A DNA stretch of 64,000 nucleotides from Oscillospiraceae bacterium (GTDB lineage Bacteria; Bacillota; Clostridia; Oscillospirales; Oscillospiraceae), in NCBI GenBank assembly GCA_015067565.1, contig SVMF01000008.1:1-64000 (forward strand), in the 5' to 3' direction. Positions 26,791 to 35,500 of this stretch are shown piece by piece. Position numbers and translations under genes: made by a program. The notes beneath the pieces were generated by a model, which was not told the DNA's origin, searched no databases, and saw nothing but the letters and a program-made list of their open reading frames with translations. Position 1 is the first letter of the stretch, and each line of letters opens with the position of its first letter.

Positions 26791-27711
26791 ATGCAACTTG
26801 ACGGTTTTCTGTTTTTTATTTTGATGATCGCAATCGGTTATCTTGTGGTCAAATGCAGGCTCATTGACGATGCGGCGGCAGACAGTCTGTCGTCGATTTT
26901 GCTCAATGTCTGCTTCCCTGCCATGGTTCTGAAGAACTTTCTGAACACAGACACCGAAAGTCTTTTACAAAGCGGCAGCGCCGCCGTAATCGTTTCTATC
27001 ATTTGCAGCGTAATCCCCTCGATTCTGGCCTCAGTATCTCTGAGGAAATCCGAAAACGACCGCCGTGTGCTGTTTCGCTACATCTGCGGTGTCGGAAACA
27101 CCTCATTTGTATGCCTCCCCCTGTTCAGCCTGTTTTTAAGCTCCGAGCAAATGCTCGTAGTCTTCATTCACGGTGCAGTCATGGACATCCTGATCTGGGC
27201 AGTTCATCACCAACTCTTCCTCGGCAGCAGCCACGGTTCAGTGCATCAGGTCCTAAAAAAAATGTACACTTCCCCGTGTCTGATTGCTGTCATTCTCGGC
27301 ATTGTACTTTGCTTTGCCAAGATTGAGCTTCCGTCCTTTTTGATGTACACGATCAATGCCACAGAGGCTGCCGTTTCTCCTCTTGCACTGCTGTTCATTG
27401 GCATGCTCATATGCCGCTACGGTCTGTTCGGCTGGATTCGCAGCAAGGATGCCGTTATTTATTCCCTGCTTCGTGTATTGATCTATCCACTGATTGTTTT
27501 CAGCGTGCTATACTGGATTCTGCCCTTACAAACTGCCGTGATATTATCGATGCTGTTCGGCTCACCGACGCCCATCACAGCTGTACTGTGGTGTAAGGAA
27601 TATGGCAAGAGCACCAAGCTCGTCGTCAACTGCCTTATACCGTCGACGGTGCTCTATTTCTCGGTGATGGGCAGCGTTCTGTTGCTGCTGACAAGTCTTA
27701 ATATTCTGTGA
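26791..27711 (+). CDS. AEC-family permease
   Basis: A 306-residue integral membrane protein of the auxin-efflux-carrier family (PF03547), with about ten hydrophobic helices in two similar halves separated by a short hydrophilic segment near residue 155. LNVCFPAMVLKNF in helix 2 and VGNTSFVCLPLF in helix 4 fit the family; bacterial members export or import organic acids such as malate or malonate. The start at 26791 has AAGGAG 9 bases upstream; an earlier in-frame ATG (26761) lies in the promoter. It stands alone, divergent from trmH. The substrate is unknown. Its terminator is the one split by the element at 27786-28041. Confidence 0.85.
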   Translation: MQLDGFLFFILMIAIGYLVVKCRLIDDAAADSLSSILLNVCFPAMVLKNFLNTDTESLLQSGSAAVIVSIICSVIPSILASVSLRKSENDRRVLFRYICGVGNTSFVCLPLFSLFLSSEQMLVVFIHGAVMDILIWAVHHQLFLGSSHGSVHQVLKKMYTSPCLIAVILGIVLCFAKIELPSFLMYTINATEAAVSPLALLFIGMLICRYGLFGWIRSKDAVIYSLLRVLIYPLIVFSVLYWILPLQTAVILSMLFGSPTPITAVLWCKEYGKSTKLVVNCLIPSTVLYFSVMGSVLLLLTSLNIL

Positions 27712-27759
27712 TAACAAAAAGGGCAAGAGCTTGTGTCAATGTCACCAAGTTAAGAAAAG

Positions 27760-27784
27760 CCGGGTCCCGCAAAAATGCGAGACC
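27760..27784. repeat. duplicated terminator hairpin, left copy (element A)
   Basis: A 25-bp stem-loop matching 28042-28066 with one mismatch. The bases AAAAGC just before it are complementary to GGCTTTTT after the right copy. One uninterrupted terminator for the permease gene can therefore be rebuilt by removing the element and one copy. Confidence 0.85.
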
Positions 27785-27785
27785 C

Positions 27786-28041
27786 ACAGAGTGTCAAAAA
27801 AGTCGCCAATCGTCAAAATGCAAATTTTTGGCGGTTGGCGATCTGTGTTCAAATAAGCGATTGCAAACGTATCTCCGATACAGCAAAAAAGCACTTCAAA
27901 TGCTTGCTTTGCAAGGCATTTTGACTTACATCGCAAACCGAGCTCTACCGTACCGTCGTACGCCGACGCGCTCGGTTTGCTCGTCTTGACGACTTTTTGA
28001 ACTCTGTCAGTCTGTCGGAAATCACGTTTTTCGACAGACTG
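27786..28041 (+). mobile_element. MITE-like hairpin-flanked element A
   Basis: A 256-bp non-coding element, about 94% identical by eye to 60313-60567. It begins CAGAGTGTCAAAAAAGT and ends GTTTTTCGACAGACTG, imperfect inverted repeats of each other. Internally it is built of nested stems: TCGCCAATCG with CGGTTGGCGA (27802-27840), an AAATGCTTG/CAAGGCATTT stem, CAAACCGAG/CTCGGTTTG, and a 10-bp CAGTCTGTCG/CGACAGACTG stem at the right end. No transposase is encoded. It is flanked by a direct duplication of a 25-bp hairpin. Confidence 0.8.
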
Positions 28042-28066
28042 CGGGTCTCGCAAAAATGCGAGACCC
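28042..28066. repeat. duplicated terminator hairpin, right copy (element A)
   Basis: Matches 27760-27784; followed by GGCTTTTT, so this copy can still terminate plus-strand transcription. Confidence 0.85.
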
Positions 28067-28301
28067 GGCTTTTTACAACAATTTTCAAAAGAACGCATGA
28101 TAAGACGATGAGCCAACCAGCATTTCATAGAACCTCGCAAAGGCACTGCATTTCACTTTCAAAGGAAATTTCACAAATTCCACTGGCATATATTGCGTTA
28201 AAAAACGACCTGTTTGACAGCTCGTCTTTGTGAGTATAACCCACGAGCCAAAAAGACTTGATTTTAGTGAAGTATCAGCTATCGCTGAAAGGAACAAATA
28301 G

Positions 28302-28607
28302 TTGAAAAACTCCAACTACCGAGCCGTCACATTTTGCTCCTACTTAGAATCATTGGACGTAATACAGTCCTTTTCCCGTGCCCATGTTCCCTATGACAAT
28401 TCCGTTATGGAGTCATTCTTCTCAAGTCTAAAACGAGAAGGCTATACAGAACAAAATACCGATCTTACGGTGACTTTCGTGCAGCCGTAGATCGGTTATA
28501 TGACCTTTTATAACGAAGTGCGTCCTCATGTAAAGAATGCATACAAGACGCCCTTAGTGAAAGAGCAGGAATACTATAATAAACAAGGGATATTTGAAGC
28601 AGATTAA
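28302..28607 (+). pseudogene. IS3-family transposase OrfB remnant
   Basis: The C-terminal end of an rve (DDE integrase) transposase, broken by frameshifts. In frame from 28302 it reads VIQSFSRAHVPYDNSVMESFFSS, including the catalytic Glu helix, then KREGYTEQ. The homologous frame then shifts (YRSYGDFRAAVDRL in another frame) and returns to the first frame after a TAG at 28488-28490 as MTFYNEVRPHVKNAYKTP, ending in TAA at 28605-28607. The first two-thirds of the gene and any OrfA are absent. It marks past insertion activity in this island. Confidence 0.85.
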
Positions 28608-28732
28608 ATTGGACAAGGGAGTTCATATTTGCCGGTTATTCATTTATGTTCCGCCAAATTTAACTTTTTGGTATTTGGATGTCCAATTTGAACACATTTC
28701 GCGGAACCTCGAAAAAGCCCTATAATTCAAGA
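28608..28732. other. AT-rich remnant DNA, no gene seen
   Basis: This stretch between the broken transposase and the terminator of the CPBP gene has no reading frame of note. It probably contains the degraded right end of the insertion sequence. The 28067-28301 stretch left of the remnant likewise shows no supportable gene. Confidence 0.5.
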
Positions 28733-28791
28733 TAAAATAAAAAGAGCACCGTCAATGTCCAACTTCAAGGAGTTCGGATTTGACGGTGTTC
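28733..28791 (-). terminator. terminator of CPBP protease gene
   Basis: GAGCACCGTCAA (28744-28755) pairs with TTGACGGTGTTC (28780-28791) and encloses a smaller stem. On the minus strand it is followed by a T-rich tract (TTTTTATTTTATC). Confidence 0.75.
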
Positions 28792-28835
28792 TTCAGATGG
28801 GTGTACTCCCCGAAAATGAACCCCAGTTAAAAGCC

Positions 28836-29690
28836 TTAATTTTCGGTAATTTTAGATCGTCTTATTGAGTGCCAGAGGGCAAAAATAATGGCAACAGCAA
28901 TATAGAAACCTGCAAGCCAACAACGCGCCATAAGAACACTCTCCACATCCCCAACAAACGGTTCGATTATGGTTGACAACACATTAGAGAGGAAGTGTAT
29001 CCACATGGGGACGATCAGGTTTCTGCAATATACATAGCATACAGCAATTATTACCGATAGGCAAAGATTCCCTATAATGAAAGTGCCAATATATATCAAC
29101 ATTTGTACAGGAGGCAACCCGGTAATAAACCAAAGCGGTGTGTGCCAAAAAGACCAAATAACACCAACCACTAAAGCAGATTTAATAACCTTACCGGGGT
29201 ACTTTTTTTCAAAATATTGTTGTAAGAATCCACGCCAGCCCGCTTCTTCACCGGTAGCTCCTTGTGTAATAGCAAAGAAAATTATGGGAATCAGTGATTG
29301 AATGGTGATTCCCTTTAAGTCATGAAACGACAGTTCATTGTTACTTTGCACCGCAATTACATATGTTCCAAAAACCGCAGCAACAAGACAAACTGTTACA
29401 AACAGAAGAATTCCAATTTTCAATCGTGGTTTAAATGCATTCTTGATCCAATCAGAGCGCTTTTCTTCCGGAAACAACTTATGGAAAGAACACATAAGTA
29501 CAATTGTCGGAACCCATGAAGCTCCAATAGTACCCCAGTTCATAACGCTTTTGTTTTGTCCACACAATAGGAACAAAATACCGACAAGCATTATAGCACC
29601 CCAAAATATAAGGTATGTAGTAATTACATACCTTCTTATGTAATTCTTTTCTCTATGTTGCAAGCCAGTATTCAAGTTTCTTTCTGTCAA
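28836..29690 (-). CDS. CPBP-family intramembrane metalloprotease
   Basis: A 284-residue, roughly eight-helix membrane protein of the CPBP (CAAX protease/bacteriocin-processing, Abi) family. Motif 1 is EEAGWRGFLQ, motif 2 FWHTPLWF and motif 3 HFLSN, giving the Glu/Glu/His/His catalytic set. It starts with TTG (29688-29690), 7 bases after a strong GGTGGAGG site. Base composition is clearly more AT-rich than the flanking housekeeping genes, and it lies next to a transposase remnant, both suggesting acquisition. Members process prenylated or peptide substrates or give bacteriocin self-immunity; no bacteriocin gene is seen beside it, so the substrate is unknown. Confidence 0.88.
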   Translation of the reverse strand: MTERNLNTGLQHREKNYIRRYVITTYLIFWGAIMLVGILFLLCGQNKSVMNWGTIGASWVPTIVLMCSFHKLFPEEKRSDWIKNAFKPRLKIGILLFVTVCLVAAVFGTYVIAVQSNNELSFHDLKGITIQSLIPIIFFAITQGATGEEAGWRGFLQQYFEKKYPGKVIKSALVVGVIWSFWHTPLWFITGLPPVQMLIYIGTFIIGNLCLSVIIAVCYVYCRNLIVPMWIHFLSNVLSTIIEPFVGDVESVLMARCWLAGFYIAVAIIFALWHSIRRSKITEN

Positions 29691-29840
29691 ATTCTTACCT
29701 CCACCAAAATAATTGTTTTACTTTTAAGCTTCATGCTCAATACCATTAAATCACCATATATTACTACTCATTATAACTGATTACTTTCCAATAATCGACC
29801 CCAGAATTTAGTGAAGAGTAAATAGTTAAGAGTGAAGAAG

Positions 29841-29877
29841 TAAAAATCGACATCCTTCTGTCGAAAGATGTCGATTT
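29841..29877 (-). terminator. tRNA operon terminator
   Basis: AAATCGACATC (29844-29854) pairs with GATGTCGATTT (29867-29877) immediately after tRNA-Cys; the minus strand continues TTACTT. Confidence 0.8.
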
Positions 29878-29878
29878 C

Positions 29879-29953
29879 TGGAGGTGCCGCCCAGATTTGA
29901 ACTGGGGAATGAAGGTTTTGCAGACCTTTGCCTTACCGCTTGGCCACGGCACC
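29879..29953 (-). tRNA. tRNA-Cys (GCA)
   Basis: A 75-base cloverleaf with encoded CCA. The acceptor GGTGCCG pairs with CGGCACC, the discriminator is T, the anticodon GCA is within CTGCAAA, and the T-arm is GTTCAAATC. Last gene of a five-tRNA operon. Confidence 0.95.
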
Positions 29954-29989
29954 ATATTCAAAAAGGAACGTCTTGCGTTCCTTTTCATT

Positions 29990-30065
29990 TGGAGCGGGTG
30001 ACGAGGCTCGAACTCGCTACCTCCACCTTGGCAAGGTGGCGCTCTACCGGATGAGCTACACCCGC
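29990..30065 (-). tRNA. tRNA-Gly (GCC)
   Basis: A 76-base cloverleaf with encoded CCA. The acceptor GCGGGTG pairs with CACCCGC, the anticodon GCC is in TTGCCAA, and the T-loop is GTTCGAGCC. Confidence 0.95.
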
Positions 30066-30103
30066 ATTTCGGTGCTACGTTAATCATAGCACCATGCGAT
30101 GAA

Positions 30104-30179
30104 TGGTGCCTCCGGTCGGAGTTGAACCAACGACACGTGGATTTTCAGTCCACTGCTCTACCAACTGAGCTACAGAGGC
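30104..30179 (-). tRNA. tRNA-Phe (GAA)
   Basis: A 76-base cloverleaf with encoded CCA. The acceptor GCCTCTG pairs with CGGAGGC (one G-T pair), the anticodon GAA is in CTGAAAA, and the D-arm is AGCTCAGTTGGTAGAGC. Confidence 0.95.
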
Positions 30180-30219
30180 ATTTCGAGCCGAGATAATCTC
30201 GGCTCAAAGCTTTCGAATA

Positions 30220-30296
30220 TGGCGACCCGGAACGGACTCGAACCGTCGACCTCCAGCGTGACAGGCTGGCGTGCTAACCGACTGCACCACCGGGCC
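30220..30296 (-). tRNA. tRNA-Asp (GTC)
   Basis: A 77-base cloverleaf with encoded CCA. The acceptor GGCCCGG pairs with CCGGGTC, the discriminator is G as usual for Asp, and the anticodon GTC is in CTGTCAC. Confidence 0.95.
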
Positions 30297-30303
30297 AAAT
30301 TGT

Positions 30304-30379
30304 TGGTGGGAACAACAGGGCTCGAACCTGTGACCCCATGCTTGTAAGGCATGTGCTCTCCCAGCTGAGCTATGCTCCC
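30304..30379 (-). tRNA. tRNA-Val (TAC)
   Basis: A 76-base cloverleaf with encoded CCA. The acceptor GGGAGCA pairs with TGTTCCC, and the anticodon TAC is in CTTACAA. First gene of the cluster. Confidence 0.95.
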
Positions 30380-30413
30380 ATCTTTGGCGCCGCATCTCTC
30401 AGCGACGGGTCTT

Positions 30414-30442
30414 ATTATACACGCATATGCCTTATTTGTCAA
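30414..30442 (-). promoter_or_regulatory. promoter of tRNA operon
   Basis: TTGACA (30437-30442), 17-base spacer ending in TG, TATAAT (30414-30419) on the minus strand: full consensus, as expected for stable RNA. The start point would be about 25-30 bases before tRNA-Val. Confidence 0.9.
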
Positions 30443-30495
30443 GCACTTTTTTCAAATTTTTTTAATTTTTTTCAATTGTTTTTGAAAGTTTGATT

Positions 30496-31371
30496 TTATA
30501 GGGTTATTAGCAGATTTTCCACATCTTTCGGGGTGAAATTGTACACCGTATCACAGAACTGACATTCGATGCTGATCGGTTTTCCCTCGTCGACGATTTC
30601 TTGCAGATCTTTTTTTCCTATGGCGATCAGACTTTTTTCAACGCGCTCGTGGCTGCAATAGCATTTATATGCCACTTCTGTCGGCTCAAAAAATTCCAGT
30701 TCGAATTCACAAAGCACAGTCTCGAGAATCTTTCTCGGGTCCATCCCCTTCTCCATCATGGGTGTGATTGCACCCGCGCAAGCAATTCCCGTCTCGATTT
30801 TGATAATAACGTCCTCCGGAGCACCGGGCAAAAGCTGGATGATATAACCACCGGCCACCTTCACCGTACAATCGGTATCTACCAGAACACCCAATGCACA
30901 CGCGGTCGGTGTCTGTTCGCTCTGGGCAAAATATGCCGTCACATCATCTGCGATCTCGCCGGTAATGAGTTGGATGCTACCGATATACGGCTCCTTCATC
31001 TGAAGATCACGGATAACCGTGAGCATACCGTCCGTTCCGACAGCTGCACCAACATCGAGTTTTCCTGCGTATTTTTCAAGCAGGCTGATCTGTGGATTTG
31101 TCACATAGCCGCGCACATTTCCGACGGCATCACTCGTAGCCAGCAGTGTACCCAAAGGTCCGCCACCCTTGATCTGCAAGGTCATGGCGCCGTTCTCAAC
31201 CTTCTGCAGGTTTCCCATCATGGAAGCCGCAGACAGCACTCTTCCCAGGGCAGCCGTTGCAGTGGGCGTTGTGTTGTGAATCTGTCTTGCGCGCTCCACC
31301 ATTTGCGTGGATGAAATCGCCATCGCCTTGACATAACCGTCCTTGGTAATCGCTCTGATAATATGATCCAT
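30496..31371 (-). CDS. hslO: redox-regulated chaperone Hsp33
   Basis: A 291-residue cytoplasmic holdase activated by oxidation. The N-terminal chaperone domain contains GGGPLGTLLATSDA and VRGYVTNPQ. The C-terminal redox switch has CYC near residue 237 and CQFC near residue 271, the four zinc-binding cysteines. The length is normal. It starts 3 bases after the methyltransferase stop, and its AAGGAG site overlaps the last codons of that gene. No strong terminator is visible before the tRNA promoter. Confidence 0.95.
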   Translation of the reverse strand: MDHIIRAITKDGYVKAMAISSTQMVERARQIHNTTPTATAALGRVLSAASMMGNLQKVENGAMTLQIKGGGPLGTLLATSDAVGNVRGYVTNPQISLLEKYAGKLDVGAAVGTDGMLTVIRDLQMKEPYIGSIQLITGEIADDVTAYFAQSEQTPTACALGVLVDTDCTVKVAGGYIIQLLPGAPEDVIIKIETGIACAGAITPMMEKGMDPRKILETVLCEFELEFFEPTEVAYKCYCSHERVEKSLIAIGKKDLQEIVDEGKPISIECQFCDTVYNFTPKDVENLLITL

Positions 31372-31374
31372 GGT

Positions 31375-32115
31375 TTACTCCTTCCAAGCAAGAAAGTAAA
31401 TGCGCTGTTCGTCGCTTTTTGGCGCTTCCAGGCTGCAATCGCCAAACTGTACGATCTTGTTAAATCCTGCCTCCTGCAGCCACTGAGTCAATTCTGAGGG
31501 CTCATAGGCATACTCGCAGTGCTGCTCAAAGCTACGTTGCCAGAGAGCTCCCTGTTTCCGGAACAAGTCGATACCGTAGTAGCAGCAATTCTCCTCAACA
31601 TCAAAATCAACACGCCAAACACAATAGCTGTCCTCGTTCTCATCCAAAAAGACCTGTCCGTCAATTGCCCTCAGCTTGTGCGGTGTATTGATATCGAAAA
31701 TGAAAACACCGCCATCAGACAAATTCCGATATACTCTGCGCATCGTCTCACGCACATCCTGAGGATCTGTGACGTAGTTCAGGCTATCCAACAGGCAAAA
31801 AACAGCATCAACCTTCATCGGTAGCCGGAGCTTCTGCATCGGCTGTCGGATAAAAAACGGTCTGTTTTCGCAATGTGCTGCTTTTTGTGAGGCGATGGTA
31901 AGCATCTCTTCAGACAGATCCGCACCGATCACCTGATAACCAGCATTGGCCATCAACACAGACATGGAGCCGGTACCACACCCCAAGTCAAGCACCGATG
32001 TCGGATGCTTGTCATGTCGCCGCAGTATCGCCTCCAAAAAGTCCAGTATTCTCTTGTAATCGATATCCCTCGTCAGGCCATCATATGCGGCTGACAGGGT
32101 TTCATAAGCGTTCAT
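31375..32115 (-). CDS. class I SAM-dependent methyltransferase
   Basis: A 246-residue methyltransferase. Motif I is VLDLGCGTGSMSVLMA at about residues 41-56, followed by GADLSEEML (SAM ribose-binding acid). Motif IV lies in AVFCLLDSLNYV, and GGVFIFDINTPHKL follows. The fold fits the Methyltransf_25/YqeM-like group of small-molecule enzymes. In Bacillus, yqeM sits beside yqeK/rsfS; here the gene lies between yerC and hslO, so orthology is uncertain. It overlaps the yerC stop (ATGA). The substrate is unknown. Confidence 0.85.
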   Translation of the reverse strand: MNAYETLSAAYDGLTRDIDYKRILDFLEAILRRHDKHPTSVLDLGCGTGSMSVLMANAGYQVIGADLSEEMLTIASQKAAHCENRPFFIRQPMQKLRLPMKVDAVFCLLDSLNYVTDPQDVRETMRRVYRNLSDGGVFIFDINTPHKLRAIDGQVFLDENEDSYCVWRVDFDVEENCCYYGIDLFRKQGALWQRSFEQHCEYAYEPSELTQWLQEAGFNKIVQFGDCSLEAPKSDEQRIYFLAWKE

Positions 32116-32408
32116 TCTGATTCCTTGATGCGATCGAAGATCATGGAATATGCATCCTTGCCATTCATAAGGCTACGGTTAACACGGCTGACCGTTGCAG
32201 AGCTGGCACCCGTCTGTGCAAGAATGTCATTATAAATCATACCGTCGTATAGCATCCTCGCTACATCAAAACGCTGCTCGATCGCCCGAAGCTCAGTCTG
32301 CGTACAAAGATCATGAAAAAAAGCATAGCATTCCTCGGGGGTTTGCAATGCTAGGATCGCACGGTAGAGCGCATGCTTCGGATCGGAGTTTTTGCTGCGA
32401 TTGTTCAT
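32112..32408 (-). CDS. yerC: YerC/YecD TrpR-family transcription regulator
   Basis: A 98-residue helical DNA-binding protein of the TrpR/YerC family. The region LCTQTELRAIEQRFDVARML corresponds to the TrpR core, and YNDILAQTGASSATVSRVNRSL is a clear helix-turn-helix. The function in Firmicutes is poorly known. It is the first gene of a three-gene unit with the methyltransferase and hslO. Its promoter (32444-32472) overlaps an inverted repeat at 32469-32489 that could be its own operator (inference). GGGGT lies about 7 bases before the ATG. Confidence 0.88.
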   Translation of the reverse strand: MNNRSKNSDPKHALYRAILALQTPEECYAFFHDLCTQTELRAIEQRFDVARMLYDGMIYNDILAQTGASSATVSRVNRSLMNGKDAYSMIFDRIKESE

Positions 32409-32443
32409 AGTGTTGACCCCTTTGTAATTCTTTCACTATTTAC

Positions 32444-32472
32444 AGTATAACACTTTCATGCGCAAAAGTAAA
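32444..32472 (-). promoter_or_regulatory. yerC promoter with overlapping inverted repeat
   Basis: TTTACT (32467-32472), 17-base spacer, TATACT (32444-32449) on the minus strand. The -35 box overlaps an inverted repeat, TAAAGT (32469-32474) with ACTTTA (32484-32489). Confidence 0.65.
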
Positions 32473-32511
32473 GTATTTTTTTCACTTTAGCGAAAAAAAT
32501 CGTAATGGGTC

Positions 32512-32543
32512 AAAAAAATGAGGGGCGGCCAAAGCCGCCCCTC
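32512..32543 (-). terminator. terminator of SLH subtilase gene
   Basis: GAGGGGCGGC (32520-32529) pairs with GCCGCCCCTC (32534-32543); on the minus strand A then TTTTTTT follows. A strong GC-rich intrinsic terminator 17 bases after the stop. Confidence 0.9.
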
Positions 32544-32560
32544 GGTGATAAAATCTGAAA

Positions 32561-35500
32561 TTACTTGGAGTAACGATACATAATGGTTGCGAACTGAGCA
32601 CGAGTTGCATTGTGCGTCGGGTTCAGGTTGCCATTGTCGCCACTGAAGATACCCTCATTGACAGCCCACAGCATGGCCTCAAGAGCCCAAGCGCTGATCT
32701 TGTCGGCATCAGCGAATTCGCCAAGGTCGATCTCGACAGCAGTGCCGCCTGCATAGCGATACAGGATGGTAGCGATCTGCTCACGGGTAACAGCGGTCAG
32801 AGGCTCGAAGGTGGTCTCGGTCATGCCTTTGACAACACCGTTGGCCTGTGCCCATGCGATAGCATCTGCATACCACTCGCCTTCCTTCACGTCGGTGAAG
32901 GTAGAGGGAGCTTCAACTGCGGGAGAACCAGCCATGCGGTACAGAACAGTAACGACCATGCCTCTGGTCAGAGTAGCATTCGGTGCGAAGGTATCAGGAG
33001 CGACACCATTCATGTAGTCGTTCTTAACCATGAAGTCAACTGCTTCGTGGAACCAATCGTTAACATTGACATCCTTGAATGCCACACTCGGGCAGACATA
33101 GACATGTGGCAGTGCGGAGGTGTAGTAGTCAACAGCCGTCTCTTCAGAGACGCAGCGGTACAGGACAGCGCTGAACCACTCGGCCGGCATATACTCGCCG
33201 TAGTACGGGATAGAGTTGTCGAAAATCTGGAACTTGCCGGTCTCGTCGTTGTACAGCAGGTATGCATTTTTGATGCCCTTATTCTCAACAAGAGAGCTGT
33301 AGCCGGTCTCTGCGTCGCTGATGTACCACTTGGCGTTATCGTCAGCGGTGTCAACGAACTTGATGGCCAGGGTCTCGTCGGTAGCAAGATACTTGCCGCT
33401 GACGGAATTCTTGATGGTGTAGACACCTTCCTCAACAGCCTCAATGGTGAAGAGGATGGACTTCTCGTTGGAGTAGAACTCGATGTACTCAGTGCCCATC
33501 TCAGCGTCTTCGAAGTCAGCAACACGAACGGTATTGCCCTGTGCATCCAGCGCCATGGGATCTTCCGTGATGAAGTAGTAGTTGGAATCGGTATTCCAGC
33601 CACACAGTGCCCAATCGCCACTGTAGTCTACATCGTAGTCCATGTAGAAGTTAGCCTTCTCCAGAGGAATCTTGGTAACACGAGCATACAGTGCGTAGAA
33701 GGTGTACTCGGTCTCTATGACGGTCATTGCGTCGCCTTCGAAGAACCACGGCTCAGCGATGTTCCAAATCTCATCTTCGGTAGCCTTCTCAACGATCTCA
33801 GGAGCCCAGAACATGAACTCATGATCTGCAGGAGCTTCAGCAGCCTCATAGACGAAGGTATCACCGGTCTTGCACTCGATAACTTCAGTGCCAGCCGGGG
33901 TGACCAGGTTGATCTTTGCCGCCAGACCGGTCTCGAAGAAGTAGGCTTCCTCTTCGTTCTCGTTGGAAGCATAGTCAATGGCGGTGACAATCGCGCTGTC
34001 AATATCCTTAACGTTGAAGGTAGCAGTGAAGGTCTCGCCCTTCTTGTCGGAGGAGAACAGAGCTGCGTCAATGATATTGTAGGAAGCATCTGCCAGGTAA
34101 ATAGCCTGCAGGTAGTTCTCGTCGGTTGCAGTAACGGTAACGGTCTCTGCCTCTACGTCGTACACGACATCTTCGATCACAGGAGCAGTATAGTCGACGG
34201 TTACATCCATGGTCCAAATATCCTTAACTTCAGTATCGCCATAGGGCAAAACTGCGTCAAAGGTAATGGTAGCAACAGTGCCAGAGGGAACGAAATCGCC
34301 GTTCTCATCGGTACCATCCCAAACGAACTGACCCATGGACATCCAAGCAGCGTAGTCGTTATCAAAATAAGATTTCGGCAGGTACTCAGTGTCATCAACA
34401 TAGTAGACCTCACCGGTCTCCTTATTGGAAACGGTCATGATCAAGTGTCTTGCATTACGCAGCTGATACGGCTCGATGAAGAGAGCCTCTGCATAGTTGT
34501 AAGTACCATCGGTTGCAGAGGTGGAGAATGCCATGTGTTCCGGATAGTACGGAGCATAGCCAAGCATATTGTCGCCAAGATAGCCGTAGGCCTTGGTGAT
34601 CCCTGCGTCAACCATGCGAGCAGTCTTCGGCTCAGTGATGAAGCTCAGCAGGCCGGAGTTTGCATAGGTATAGCCCAGATCGCCGTAGGTGTCGCCATCA
34701 GCATTTGCAACTGTGGTGTTGAGCCAGTACTCTGCTTCAACGATGTCGATGAAGTCAGCGCCTTCCAGGACGGGACCCTTGGTCCAGTCGCCGTAGTAGG
34801 CCAGGAAGGTAGCATGGATATCGGCAAATTCCTGTCCTTCATAGTACTCAGTGAAGGTGACGAAACCTTCAATGAAGGTGCCATTGTCGAAGTTGGCATC
34901 CAGCTCAGCCTTCTGCTTCTCGGTCAGAGCGATGGAAACATCGATGGAGATCTCCTCGTTCGGAGCCAGCGTGAATTCGCTAATCTCTGCGCCGTTGGAG
35001 GAGAAGGTAGTCTCGATGTCGAGGTAATCGGAAGTCAAGGTATTGAGGAAGTTGGGATCCTCGCCTTCCTTGGCGACATTGTACAGGTAGTCATACAGAC
35101 CAATGACATCGAAATCGGTGTAGTAAACCTCGAACTTGGAATCGTTCTTGACGGTCAGGGACATCTCATAGATGCCGGTCTTCTCTGCATCGTCGCCCAG
35201 CTCGACCAGCGGGTCAACAATGTAAGCGGATTTCAGATAGTTCCAGATTGCATTCTGGGAGTTCGCCAGACCTGCGCCCTGCTTACGCGGGGAGTAGGGA
35301 TAGCCGTCAGCATCGCCCAGAATGATTGCAGTGCTCTCCATGAGGTCTCTTGCGAGCTCAGCAGCATCATACTTGGAGATGTCGGGGTTCTCGTTGTAGA
35401 TCATGGTCAGAACGTTTGCGTAGGTAGCAGAAGCGTTCGGAGCAGCCATGGAGGTGCCACTGTAAACCTCGTATGCGTCGTCAGAGCCGATGACGGTGGA

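Noticed and set aside
27708-28146. Short frames on both strands inside elements A and B that look alike.
   Set aside because: They come from duplicated non-coding repeat DNA made of stems; starts and ends differ, there is no ribosome binding site, and the frames are not preserved by third-position changes.
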